DNA of 64,000 nt from an uncultured Lachnospiraceae bacterium. Lineage in GTDB: Bacteria > Bacillota > Clostridia > Lachnospirales > Lachnospiraceae. This document shows positions 52,605 through 60,781 of this stretch, one piece after another; position 1 is the stretch's first letter, and the number at the start of each line of letters is the position of its first letter. The position numbers were made by a program, and so were the translations under genes. The DNA is taken from NCBI GenBank assembly GCA_902796595.1, contig CADBPM010000084.1, forward strand, positions 1 through 64,000, written 5' to 3'. Under the pieces are notes generated by a model. The model had not been told where the DNA came from, did not search any database, and was given only the letters and a program-made list of their open reading frames with translations.

Positions 52605-54173
52605 TTATGTTCCGACTATCTCAGGAAATTCGAAAGTAAATTCTGTGCCTTCACCCACTTCACTTGCTACAGAAATTGTTCCGTCATGCTTTAGGGCTAT
52701 CTGCCTTGCTATTGCAAGCCCAAGACCTGAGCCTTTGGCGTTCTGACGAAGTTTGCTCCTGTAAAATTTATCAAATATATAAGGAAGCTCCTGCTTGGAA
52801 ATTCCTACACCATGATCTCTTATTTTTACAACGAGCTTTTTTCCGCATACACTGTAAATATCACCATCGATATTCCAAGTCTTATCGATAAGGCTGTCAC
52901 GGTTCCTTATCACAGGAAGTCCCTCTTTTTCCTCTATTGAAATATCTATAGTGCTTCCCTCATTTGAAAATTTAACAGCATTATCTACTATGACCATAAA
53001 CATCTGTCTGATACGGTCGTAATCGCCATACATAAGATATACTTCCGAATCGCAGGTGTGGTTTACAGTCATGTTTTTCTTGGCAGCAAGGGCTCCTGCA
53101 GACCTGTCGATATCGTCAAATACCTGAACCAGATTTATAGGCTCTTTTTCAATTTCAAAATCAGGATTCTGCATCTTGCTGAGAGCAAGTAGATCACCTA
53201 CAAGTCTTTGCATGCTTTCCATTTCGGAAAGCATCTTTGAATAGTAGTCCATTCTTGTAGGCTCATCTGTAACAATACCATCCGCAAGAGTCTCGGTATA
53301 AGCTCTTACAACGGTTATAGGTGTTCTTAATTCATGAGAAACATTTGCAAAGAAATCTATTCTCATCTGGTCGAGCTTTTTTCTTTCATCCTCTGCTTCA
53401 TGAAGCTTATCTGAAAGAATATCCACAGTCCTTGCAAGATCTCCAAGCTCGCCTTTTTTCTCTATGCCAGTATGAGCAGTATAGTCTCCTTCTGCAAGCC
53501 TTAAGGCTGTTTTTCTCATTTTTGAAATAGGCCTTGTGATAGACCCGGCAAAGAAAATTGCTACAAATACTGCCACTAAAAGAGCAATGATCGTTGAAAA
53601 GATAACAATTCTTGTGCCGGACTCTATAACATGCTGCTGACTTTCAGCCCGCTGATTAAAGAGAACTGCACCCACAACGTTTCTATGAGCGTCGATAACA
53701 GGCGCTCCTGCAAAAATATAAGTGCTCTGGTAGGTGTCTGAGTATTTATCCATAGAATAAACATGTCCTCTGAACACCTCGTTTAAAATTGGCTTTATCT
53801 CTGCAAGCTGTTCATCGTCGAGGTCGATGTTTACATATTCGTTTGCAAGAGGGTGGTCCGGATTTGAAACGATCCAGACATCCGCGGTCTCTGTTTCATC
53901 AAGAACTTCTATAAATGCAGGGTATCCTATGGTATCTCTGTCCTGAACATATTGCGATACTCTTGCCGCGACCTGCTTTGCCTGCTTCAAAAGTCCATGG
54001 CCGGTACTTTCTACTGTAGTCCTTGAAAAAAGCTGTATAAATATAATACCTGTCAGTATTGCAAATATTGCCATGACTACAGCATAATTTCTGAACATAA
54101 GAAAGAACAGACTGTGCGTGGCAAATTTGGATGTTTTTTCTTTTTCTTCTGCTTTGTAATCAACCGAAATCAT
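52605..54173 (-). CDS. Sensor histidine kinase (HAMP type)
   Basis: A 522-aa membrane kinase with two transmembrane helices (about 30-50 and 187-210) around an extracytoplasmic sensor domain, a HAMP domain (about 210-262), HisKA with phospho-His280 in ANVSHELRTPITV, and HATPase (DNAVKF, DHGVGI, KGSGLGLAIARQIA). An insert lies in the ATPase domain (about 405-440). This layout is PhoR/VanS-like and pairs with the OmpR-type regulator gene directly upstream; ATG and regulator stop overlap by one base. Signal unknown. Confidence 0.92.
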   Translation of the reverse strand: MISVDYKAEEKEKTSKFATHSLFFLMFRNYAVVMAIFAILTGIIFIQLFSRTTVESTGHGLLKQAKQVAARVSQYVQDRDTIGYPAFIEVLDETETADVWIVSNPDHPLANEYVNIDLDDEQLAEIKPILNEVFRGHVYSMDKYSDTYQSTYIFAGAPVIDAHRNVVGAVLFNQRAESQQHVIESGTRIVIFSTIIALLVAVFVAIFFAGSITRPISKMRKTALRLAEGDYTAHTGIEKKGELGDLARTVDILSDKLHEAEDERKKLDQMRIDFFANVSHELRTPITVVRAYTETLADGIVTDEPTRMDYYSKMLSEMESMQRLVGDLLALSKMQNPDFEIEKEPINLVQVFDDIDRSAGALAAKKNMTVNHTCDSEVYLMYGDYDRIRQMFMVIVDNAVKFSNEGSTIDISIEEKEGLPVIRNRDSLIDKTWNIDGDIYSVCGKKLVVKIRDHGVGISKQELPYIFDKFYRSKLRQNAKGSGLGLAIARQIALKHDGTISVASEVGEGTEFTFEFPEIVGT

Positions 54174-54889
54174 CAGCTATCTTTCTTTTCGTTATATTCA
54201 AATTTGTAACCGACACCCCAGATAGTTTTTATGCACCAGTTAGGATGATCGACCTTGTCAATTTTTGCTCTGAGTCTTTTTATATGAGAATCGACAGTTC
54301 TTCCGTCACCGTAATAGTCATATCCCCACAAAGTATCAAGCAGGACATCTCTTGTAAATACGCGGTTTGGACTGCCAGCCAGGGTCCACATGGTCTCTAT
54401 TTCCTTTTTGGTAAGCCTAATGCTTTCGCCGCCTATGGAAAGAGAGTATTCATCGAGATTAACTTCAAGATTATCGATCTTTATTATTTTCTCATTTCCT
54501 GCATTATCGTTTTCGGAAGAGGAGTTGTTTTCAAAACGTCTCAACACAGCGCGGACTCTTGCCATGACTTCGCTTGGTGAAAACGGCTTTACTATATAAT
54601 CGTCGGCACCTATATCGAGTCCCATGATACGCTCAAAATCTTCACCGCGGGCAGTTACAAGGATAACAGGAACATTTGACACAGCCCTTATCTTTCTGCA
54701 GACTTCATAACCATCTATTTTAGGCATCATTACATCAAGAAGAACACATATCGGCTGTTCTTTTTCAAACAGTTCGACAGCTTCCTGACCGTCAGCGGCA
54801 ACTACCGGAACATAGCCTTCTTTTTTACAATAAGCCGCAAGGACTCTTGTTATATCTTCGTTATCATCAGCAATTAAAATCTTTGACAT
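54173..54889 (-). CDS. OmpR/PhoB family response regulator
   Basis: A 238-aa regulator with a receiver domain (acidic pocket ADDNED, phospho-Asp52 in LLDVMMPKIDG, Lys in VKPFSPSE) and a C-terminal winged helix (LTKKEIETMWTLAGSPNRVFTRDVLLD, GRTVDSHIKRLRAKI, WGVGYKFEY). ATG at 54889 is chosen (GGAGG at 54894-54898, short 4-nt spacing); an in-frame TTG at 54907 is an alternative. It pairs with the downstream kinase. An inverted repeat over its own promoter may be an autoregulatory site. Confidence 0.93.
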   Translation of the reverse strand: MSKILIADDNEDITRVLAAYCKKEGYVPVVAADGQEAVELFEKEQPICVLLDVMMPKIDGYEVCRKIRAVSNVPVILVTARGEDFERIMGLDIGADDYIVKPFSPSEVMARVRAVLRRFENNSSSENDNAGNEKIIKIDNLEVNLDEYSLSIGGESIRLTKKEIETMWTLAGSPNRVFTRDVLLDTLWGYDYYGDGRTVDSHIKRLRAKIDKVDHPNWCIKTIWGVGYKFEYNEKKDS

Positions 54890-54949
54890 AATACCTCCGA
54901 TCTTCAAGTCTTAGAATTACGTATAATCTGGAATCTAGCCCCTTGTATC

Positions 54950-54985
54950 ATCATACCCTAAGAAATTTACATTTTCAAGGGTATG
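54950..54985 (-). promoter_or_regulatory. Promoter of the two-component operon with overlapping inverted repeat
   Basis: On the minus strand, TTGAAA (54978-54973), a 17 bp spacer, then TATGAT (54955-54950). The inverted repeat CATACCCT (54952-54959) / AGGGTATG (54978-54985) overlaps the -10 and touches the -35. On the plus strand it is followed by GGC and T7, so it could also stop leftover transcription. Confidence 0.65.
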
Positions 54986-55102
54986 GGCTTTTTTTCACAA
55001 ATTACCACAAAAAAAGTCTACAATAAACTGCTTAATTGTCACAATTATGACATAAATTTAGTATATCATGAAATTGTTCAAAGACAGACGGAGGTTGATA
55101 TT

Positions 55103-55723
55103 ATGAATAAGATCAAGAAGACCGCTCTGTCATGCATGGTTATGCTGCTTATGCTTCTGTCGCCGGTTATTATAAGCCCGGTTGTGGCTTATGCCGGAGA
55201 GGTATCGACTGAATCAGAATCCAGCGAGCCGAAGTTAAATGTTACCGATTTTTCTATGGTAACAGATGACAACTTCACTATCAAAGTGTTTAACGTGACA
55301 GAGGGACAAAAAATTTCCTTCAAGTCCAGTGACGAAGACATCGCAGAAGTCAACAAAACTGGCAGGGTCACTGCCAAAAAGGTCGGTGAAGCTATCATTA
55401 CCGTTTCACTTGACGGCGACAAGACTTTTAAGTGCAAGGTCACCGTTGGTCCTCCAGCCATAAGTGTTAAGCTTACTTTAAGCAACTTAACTCTTGAGGT
55501 TGGCAGTCGCAAGACTCTTCAGACCATCATCAAGCCGAACACATCTACAGAAGTACCTGTATTTTCAAGTACGGATCCGGATGTTGTCGCCGTTACTTCT
55601 TCAGGTAAGGTAGTTGCCAAATCTACCGGCAAGGCTTACATCATTTCCGAAATAGCAAATGGAAAGTATGATATGTGCCTTGTTACAGTTGTTAAAGCTG
55701 AAAAGACTGAAAAAGCCGAATGA
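55103..55723 (+). CDS. Secreted protein with Big2 (Ig-like) domains
   Basis: A 206-aa protein with a signal peptide (NKIKKTALSCMVMLLMLLS, likely cut near AYA) and two bacterial Ig-like group 2 domains (about 43-118 and 120-198). Each has the repeating pattern FKSSDEDIAEVNKTGRVTAKKVGEAIITV / FSSTDPDVVAVTSSGKVVAKSTGKAYI (first pattern split here: SSDEDIAEV, GRVTAKKVGEA). Big2 domains usually serve as cell-surface adhesion or spacer modules. No anchor motif is present, so it is probably free or loosely bound. ATG at 55103 with GGAGG (55090-55094). Divergent from the two-component operon. Confidence 0.88.
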   Translation: MNKIKKTALSCMVMLLMLLSPVIISPVVAYAGEVSTESESSEPKLNVTDFSMVTDDNFTIKVFNVTEGQKISFKSSDEDIAEVNKTGRVTAKKVGEAIITVSLDGDKTFKCKVTVGPPAISVKLTLSNLTLEVGSRKTLQTIIKPNTSTEVPVFSSTDPDVVAVTSSGKVVAKSTGKAYIISEIANGKYDMCLVTVVKAEKTEKAE

Positions 55724-55762
55724 TTTTTGATTTGGTACCTGGTAATATTTAAGATTTTCTGC

Positions 55763-55794
55763 AGGGCAGGTTTTTAACCTGTCCTATTTTTTTT
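55763..55794 (+). terminator. Terminator after the Big2 gene
   Basis: AGGGCAGGTT (55763-55772) pairs with AACCTGTCCT (55776-55785), with one G-T pair and a 3-nt loop, followed by T8. Confidence 0.92.
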
Positions 55795-55848
55795 GACGCA
55801 GTAAGATCGATCTTTAGAGCATAGCTTTTATTGTCTGAAAAATTATAG

Positions 55849-55877
55849 TTGAAATGAAATGCGCCTTGTGATATAAT
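55849..55877 (+). promoter_or_regulatory. tRNA-Ser promoter
   Basis: TTGAAA (55849-55854), a 17 bp spacer, then TATAAT (55872-55877), with TGA before the -10. Transcription would start about 6 nt before the tRNA. Confidence 0.85.
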
Positions 55878-55889
55878 CATATTTCGTGT

Positions 55890-55977
55890 GGAGCGGTATC
55901 GAAGTGGTTATAACGGCCTCGACTCGAAATCGAGTAATCAGGAAACTGGTTCGTGGGTTCGAATCCCACCCGCTCCG
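55890..55977 (+). tRNA. tRNA-Ser (anticodon CGA)
   Basis: An 88-nt tRNA with acceptor GGAGCGG/CCGCTCC and discriminator G, anticodon stem CTCGA/TCGAG around CTCGAAA (CGA at 55925-55927), a long class II variable arm, and T-arm GTGGGTTCGAATCCCAC. CCA is not encoded. It reads codon UCG. holA follows after 71 nt. Confidence 0.95.
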
Positions 55978-56048
55978 CTTTATTTTTTGAATATATGCCT
56001 TCTCCTGTGCAAGCAGGTGAGGGCTTTTCTACTTTTAAGGAGAATAAT

Positions 56049-57035
56049 ATGGCAAATGCATTTGAGGATGATATTAAGAGTGGTGATTTTCACAGGTGTT
56101 ATCTTCTTGCAGGCGATGAACCTTACCTTGTAAAATACAGAAAAAACTCTCTTATCAAGGCTCTTGTAAAAGAGGGTGACGAGATGAACCTTACTGTATT
56201 TGATGAAAAGGACATAGATGCAAGCAATATTTCAAAGGTAAAAGATATTGCGGAGACTATGCCTTTTTTTGCTGAAAAGAGAGTAGTGGTTCTTGAAAAT
56301 TCAGGACTCTTTAAAAATCAGAATGATATGGCGGACTATATCGCTGATATCCCTAAAACAACGGTTATTATTTTTGCAGAAAAAGAAATCGATAAAAGAA
56401 ACAGACTCTATAAGGCAGTAGGAAAATACGGTCTTGTTGTTGATTGCGCTCCTATGGCGCCGGAGACCTTGCTTAGCTGGGTCGGTGCCTTGTTTAAGAG
56501 AGGAGAGAGAAGGATCACAAAGAGCACTGCTTCATATCTGGTAGAGCGTGTAGGACAAGATATGTTCACTCTTTCAAATGAGATAGCAAAGCTTATAGCT
56601 TTTACAGAGGGAAGGGATATTGTCGAGGAAGCTGATATAAATGCAGTTTGTGCCAAAAGACCACAGGATCAGATATTTAAGATGATGGATGCCATAGGAA
56701 GAAAAGATGAGAAGGCGGCACTTGAATTTTATTTTGACCTCCTTAAAATGGGAGAACCGCCTTTAAGAATCTTGTATATGCTTAACAGGCACTTCCATAT
56801 CCTTTTGCAGATAAAAGACCTTATGAAAAGGGGGAGACAGTCGGAGGCAGCATCGCTGCTTAAGATTCCACCTTTTACAGTGAAAAATTATGCCGCTCAG
56901 GCAGGACATTTCAACGAAAAGGTACTTTACGAAGCCTTCAATGAGGGCGTTGCGACGGATGAAGCTATAAAGACCGGTCAGGCGATAGACCAGATAGCAG
57001 TGGAAGAACTTATAATAAAGTATTCTTTGAAATGA
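56049..57035 (+). CDS. holA: DNA polymerase III subunit delta
   Basis: HolA opens the beta sliding clamp within the clamp loader. The 328-aa protein matches the bacterial delta family: DDIKSGDFHRCYLLAGDEPYLV at the start, VKDIAETMPFFAEKRVVVLE, the AAA-like core without nucleotide-binding residues, and a C-terminal domain with QIFKMMDAIGRKDEKAALEF and LRILYMLNRHFHILLQIK. AAGGAG (56037-56042) fixes the ATG at 56049; the open frame runs upstream into the tRNA but is not used. Confidence 0.93.
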   Translation: MANAFEDDIKSGDFHRCYLLAGDEPYLVKYRKNSLIKALVKEGDEMNLTVFDEKDIDASNISKVKDIAETMPFFAEKRVVVLENSGLFKNQNDMADYIADIPKTTVIIFAEKEIDKRNRLYKAVGKYGLVVDCAPMAPETLLSWVGALFKRGERRITKSTASYLVERVGQDMFTLSNEIAKLIAFTEGRDIVEEADINAVCAKRPQDQIFKMMDAIGRKDEKAALEFYFDLLKMGEPPLRILYMLNRHFHILLQIKDLMKRGRQSEAASLLKIPPFTVKNYAAQAGHFNEKVLYEAFNEGVATDEAIKTGQAIDQIAVEELIIKYSLK

Positions 57036-57049
57036 ATGAGAACAAAATA

Positions 57050-57092
57050 AAAGAGCTCAGATCATGCATTTGTTTGGCAATCTGAGCTCTTT
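57050..57092. terminator. Bidirectional terminator between holA and cls
   Basis: The perfect 13-bp stem AAAGAGCTCAGAT (57050-57062) / ATCTGAGCTCTTT (57080-57092) has a 17-nt loop and lies between convergent genes. Confidence 0.88.
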
Positions 57093-57139
57093 ATCGTATA
57101 AAATCTGTACATTTCTTATCATTAAGCCGTCAGTGATTT

Positions 57140-58783
57140 TCATACAAGGTAGTCAAATATCTTAAATACAGTACCTACAAATCTCTGACTCAAACGTTGA
57201 TTTTTCAGATCTTTTTTGGTGACCCTATGGCACCTTTTAAAGGTATCTATAAAGTCCTCTTTAATATCGGAGAGCACCTGTGAATCTTCCATATATACAG
57301 CATCTTCAAAATTGTGATACAGGCTTCTGTAGTCAAGGTTAATAGAGCCTACTACAGCTCTCTTATTGTCACTTAAGAAAACCTTTGCATGAACAAAGCC
57401 CGGTGTGTATTCGTATATTTCAACCCCGGCTTCAATAAGAGGTTTGCAATAACTGCGGGTCAGAGCAAAAACAATCTTCTTGTCAGGTATATGCGGAATG
57501 ATTATTTTAACAGAAATTCCCTTCTTGGCGGCACTTTTAAGAGTGTTCTGCATCTCTTCATCAAGAATCAGATAAGGAGTCATTATGTACACATAACTTT
57601 CTGCGCGGTTTATTATGTCCATATAGACAGCCTCTCCAACTCTTTCATCGTCAAGAGGGTTGTCTCCGAATGGAATGATATAGCCGTCAGAAATCTGCTT
57701 TTCGAACACGATCCTTTCTGTATATTTTTTACATTCGTTCTTAAGGTTAAGTATGTCACTTTTATCCATTTCCAAGGCTGAAAGTCTTTTGCCGCGGTGT
57801 CTGGTGATGGGGTCTGCCAGTGCCCAGTCCTGCAGCATCATAAGGGTCATTGTCTTTACCGCATCACCGTAGAGTCTTACACCTGTGTCCTTCCAGTGCC
57901 CGAATTTACTCCCATTGTTTATGTATTCATCGGCAAGATTAACCCCGCCAGTAAAGCCGATTGTCCCATCCACGATAAAAAATTTTCTGTGATCTCTGTA
58001 GTTGTAGGTGGTTGAAATAAATGGCATTATTTTATCAAAGATACGACAGTCTATCCCTATTTTGGCAAGGAGATTAGGGTAATTGTGAGGGAGCTTTGCA
58101 AATTCACACATACCATCGTAAAGGACTCTGACTTCAACGCCCTCCTTTGCCTTTTTTGCAAGGAGATTAAGAATCTGCCCCCACATGTGGCCTTCTTCGA
58201 TAATAAAATATTCAATGAAAATGAAATGTTTTGCATGTTCAACTGCGGTAAGAATGTCAGGCAGCATATCATCGCCGAGCTTATAATATTTAACTGCCGT
58301 ATGCCTGTATACAGGAAATGTGCCGGTTCTTTCGATGTATTTTAGAAGGTTGCAGGTGTGTGTTGAATTATGTTTTAGCCTTTTGAGTGCATCGCTGTCC
58401 TTTACGAGCACGCCTTTTGTGGCTTCTGTTACAGTGATAGAGGCTTTTTTTAACATCCTGTGACCTACATCATTTTTAACTAAAAGATACATTCCCGCGG
58501 AATATATAGGGAGAATGGCAAACATTGCTACCCAGGTCATTTTAACGCTTGTGCTGTCGCTGCTTCCAAGGACAACAAATATGAAGATTGCACGAAGGGC
58601 AAGGTTGACACCGAGATATTCAGGCATGGCATCATAAAAGAAGACGAACATTGAAAGAAGGATACTTGTCTGCAGGAGGATCAATATAACATTTATACCG
58701 GTTCTTCCGAATATAATGCGAAGCAGACCTTTTTTGCTGTCTTTAACGAGTTTCAGTTCTTTTATACGACGAAATTTCTTCAT
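57140..58783 (-). CDS. cls: Cardiolipin synthase (phospholipase D family)
   Basis: Cls joins two phosphatidylglycerols into cardiolipin at the membrane. The 547-aa protein has two or three N-terminal transmembrane helices (about 25-110) and two phospholipase D HKD motifs: YRDHRKFFIVDGTIGFTGG and VHAKVFLSDNKRAVVGSIN. The linker GVNLADEYINNGSKFGHWKD is typical. ATG at 58783 is chosen because AAAGGA (58795-58800) precedes it; the frame stays open to 58927 with an unlikely basic extension. Confidence 0.93.
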   Translation of the reverse strand: MKKFRRIKELKLVKDSKKGLLRIIFGRTGINVILILLQTSILLSMFVFFYDAMPEYLGVNLALRAIFIFVVLGSSDSTSVKMTWVAMFAILPIYSAGMYLLVKNDVGHRMLKKASITVTEATKGVLVKDSDALKRLKHNSTHTCNLLKYIERTGTFPVYRHTAVKYYKLGDDMLPDILTAVEHAKHFIFIEYFIIEEGHMWGQILNLLAKKAKEGVEVRVLYDGMCEFAKLPHNYPNLLAKIGIDCRIFDKIMPFISTTYNYRDHRKFFIVDGTIGFTGGVNLADEYINNGSKFGHWKDTGVRLYGDAVKTMTLMMLQDWALADPITRHRGKRLSALEMDKSDILNLKNECKKYTERIVFEKQISDGYIIPFGDNPLDDERVGEAVYMDIINRAESYVYIMTPYLILDEEMQNTLKSAAKKGISVKIIIPHIPDKKIVFALTRSYCKPLIEAGVEIYEYTPGFVHAKVFLSDNKRAVVGSINLDYRSLYHNFEDAVYMEDSQVLSDIKEDFIDTFKRCHRVTKKDLKNQRLSQRFVGTVFKIFDYLV

Positions 58784-58843
58784 ATATTTATAATTCCTTT
58801 TCTGGCGACTTCTGTGCCGTATCGTTTGGAACACGATAATAAA

Positions 58844-58872
58844 AGTATAGCTGATTAAACTCTTCAATACAA
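58844..58872 (-). promoter_or_regulatory. Probable cls promoter
   Basis: On the minus strand, TTGTAT (58872-58867), a 17 bp spacer, then TATACT (58849-58844). The leader is about 55 nt. Confidence 0.65.
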
Positions 58873-58883
58873 GTTTTACGGGG

Positions 58884-58912
58884 TTGATTTTCTTAAGATA
58901 TATCTGTAAAAT
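58884..58912 (+). promoter_or_regulatory. Probable pepF-argS promoter
   Basis: TTGATT (58884-58889), a 17 bp spacer, then TAAAAT (58907-58912). The leader is about 63 nt, ending in GGAGG (58971-58975). It lies back to back with the cls promoter. Confidence 0.6.
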
Positions 58913-58981
58913 AAAAAGGAATGTCAATAGTCAGGTAATTTTTAATATCGTCGTGCAGGGCATGATGAGCGGAGGATAAAG

Positions 58982-60781
58982 ATGGAAAACGCACTTCCAA
59001 AAAGAAATGAAGTACCAGTTGAACTTACATGGAATCTTTCAGATATCTATAAAAGTGATGCTGAATGTGAAAAAGAAGCAAACGAGGCTTTAAGCCTTGC
59101 AGATGAACTTGCCGCAAAGGCAGGTCATGTTTGTGAAAATGCAGAATCTCTTTATAAGACAATGAAGCTTTACGAAGAGATATCAAGAAAGATCATGAGA
59201 GCGTATAATTATGCAAGCATGTCTTCAGATGTCGATACTGCCGATCAGGCACACCAGTCTCTTCGCGGAAAGATCGAGACTACCTCAGTAGCTATAAATG
59301 AAAAGTCAGCTTTCCTTGAACCTGAGATACTTGCAGCAGGAGAGGGAAAGATAGATGCATTTTACAATGAACTTCCGGATCTTAAATATTTCAAGGTTAC
59401 ACTTGATGAGATCTTAAGGCTCGCTCCACATACATTAAGCCGCGAGATGGAAGAAGTGCTTGCTTTGGCCGATGATATGGCAGGTACACCATACAATGCA
59501 TTTAACATGCTTGCCGATGCAGACCTCAAATTCCCTTCAATAAAGGATGAAGAGGGCAACGAGGTTACTATAACAAACGGTCGTTTTGTTCCTCTTGAAA
59601 TGAGCCATGACAGAAGAGTCCGCAAGGAAGCTTTTGAAAAATATTATAATACCTATGGTTCCTTCCGCAATACATGGGCTTCGCTGTACTATGGTCAGGT
59701 AAAACAGCAGATGTTCTATACAAAGATGAGAAAATATCCGTCAGATTTTGAAGCTGCTGTAAATCGCGTTAATGTATCGCCTGACGTATGCAGAAATCTT
59801 ATCGCATCTGTTCATGACAATATCGAAAAGATGTACCGTTATGTAAGACTCAGAAAGAAGCTTCTTAAAGTAGATGAGCTTCACATGTATGATGTCTACA
59901 CTCCTATGATAAGTGATTATACACCTCATTATACAATAGAAGAGGCAAAGGAACTTGTACTTAAGGCTCTTGCTCCTCTTGGAAGCGACTACACTGATGT
60001 ATTGAAGAAGGCTTTCGTAGAGAGATGGGTCGATGTAGTTGAAAATGAAGGTAAGCGCGGCGGTGCTTATTCAGAAGGAGTTTACGGGGTTCATCCTTAT
60101 GTGCTCCTTAATTTCAACGGAACGCTTGATGATGTATTTACTCTTGCTCATGAGATGGGACACTCAATGCACTCATATCTTTCAGACAACAACCTTAGCT
60201 TCTTTGATTCAAATTACAAGATATTTGTTGCCGAGGTTGCAAGTACTACCAACGAAGTACTTCTTCTTGAATACATGCTTAAGAGGGCACAGTCTGAAAA
60301 TGAGAAGCTCTTCCTTCTCAATCACTACCTTGAAAGCTTCAAGGGTACTCTTTTCAGACAGACAATGTTCGGTGAGTTTGAAATGAAGACCAACGAGCTT
60401 GCGGAAGCTGGTACTCCTCTTACTGCAGAGGTTCTTACAAAGACTTATTATGACCTTAATAAGTTTTATTTCGGACCAGATATGGTTTCAGATGAACTTA
60501 TCGGAAATGAGTGGATGAGAATACCTCATTTCTACTATGATTTTTATGTTTATCAGTATGCTACAAGCTTCTCTGCTGCAGTTGCTATCGCTCACAGAAT
60601 ACTTGATGAGGGAGAAGCTGTTGTAAAGCCTTATAAGCAGTTTCTTTCATCCGGCTGCACAAAGGACCCTGTAAGTCTTCTTAAGATCGCAGGTGTGGAT
60701 ATGACGACCAGAGAGCCTGTTGACAGTGCTCTTAAGGTATTTGAAGAAGTTATTGCTGAAATGGAGAATTTAACTAAATGA
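58982..60781 (+). CDS. pepF: Oligoendopeptidase F
   Basis: PepF is a cytoplasmic M3 family zinc peptidase that cuts short peptides. The 599-aa protein has the zinc motif HEMGH (390-394) in TLAHEMGHSMHSYLS, the downstream Glu ligand in VAEVASTTNEVLL, and M3 markers KRGGAYSEG and QYATSFSAAVAIAHRIL. Start MENALPKRNEVPVELTWNL is typical, with GGAGG. Its stop overlaps the argS start (ATGATG), so the two are one operon. Confidence 0.96.
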   Translation: MENALPKRNEVPVELTWNLSDIYKSDAECEKEANEALSLADELAAKAGHVCENAESLYKTMKLYEEISRKIMRAYNYASMSSDVDTADQAHQSLRGKIETTSVAINEKSAFLEPEILAAGEGKIDAFYNELPDLKYFKVTLDEILRLAPHTLSREMEEVLALADDMAGTPYNAFNMLADADLKFPSIKDEEGNEVTITNGRFVPLEMSHDRRVRKEAFEKYYNTYGSFRNTWASLYYGQVKQQMFYTKMRKYPSDFEAAVNRVNVSPDVCRNLIASVHDNIEKMYRYVRLRKKLLKVDELHMYDVYTPMISDYTPHYTIEEAKELVLKALAPLGSDYTDVLKKAFVERWVDVVENEGKRGGAYSEGVYGVHPYVLLNFNGTLDDVFTLAHEMGHSMHSYLSDNNLSFFDSNYKIFVAEVASTTNEVLLLEYMLKRAQSENEKLFLLNHYLESFKGTLFRQTMFGEFEMKTNELAEAGTPLTAEVLTKTYYDLNKFYFGPDMVSDELIGNEWMRIPHFYYDFYVYQYATSFSAAVAIAHRILDEGEAVVKPYKQFLSSGCTKDPVSLLKIAGVDMTTREPVDSALKVFEEVIAEMENLTK

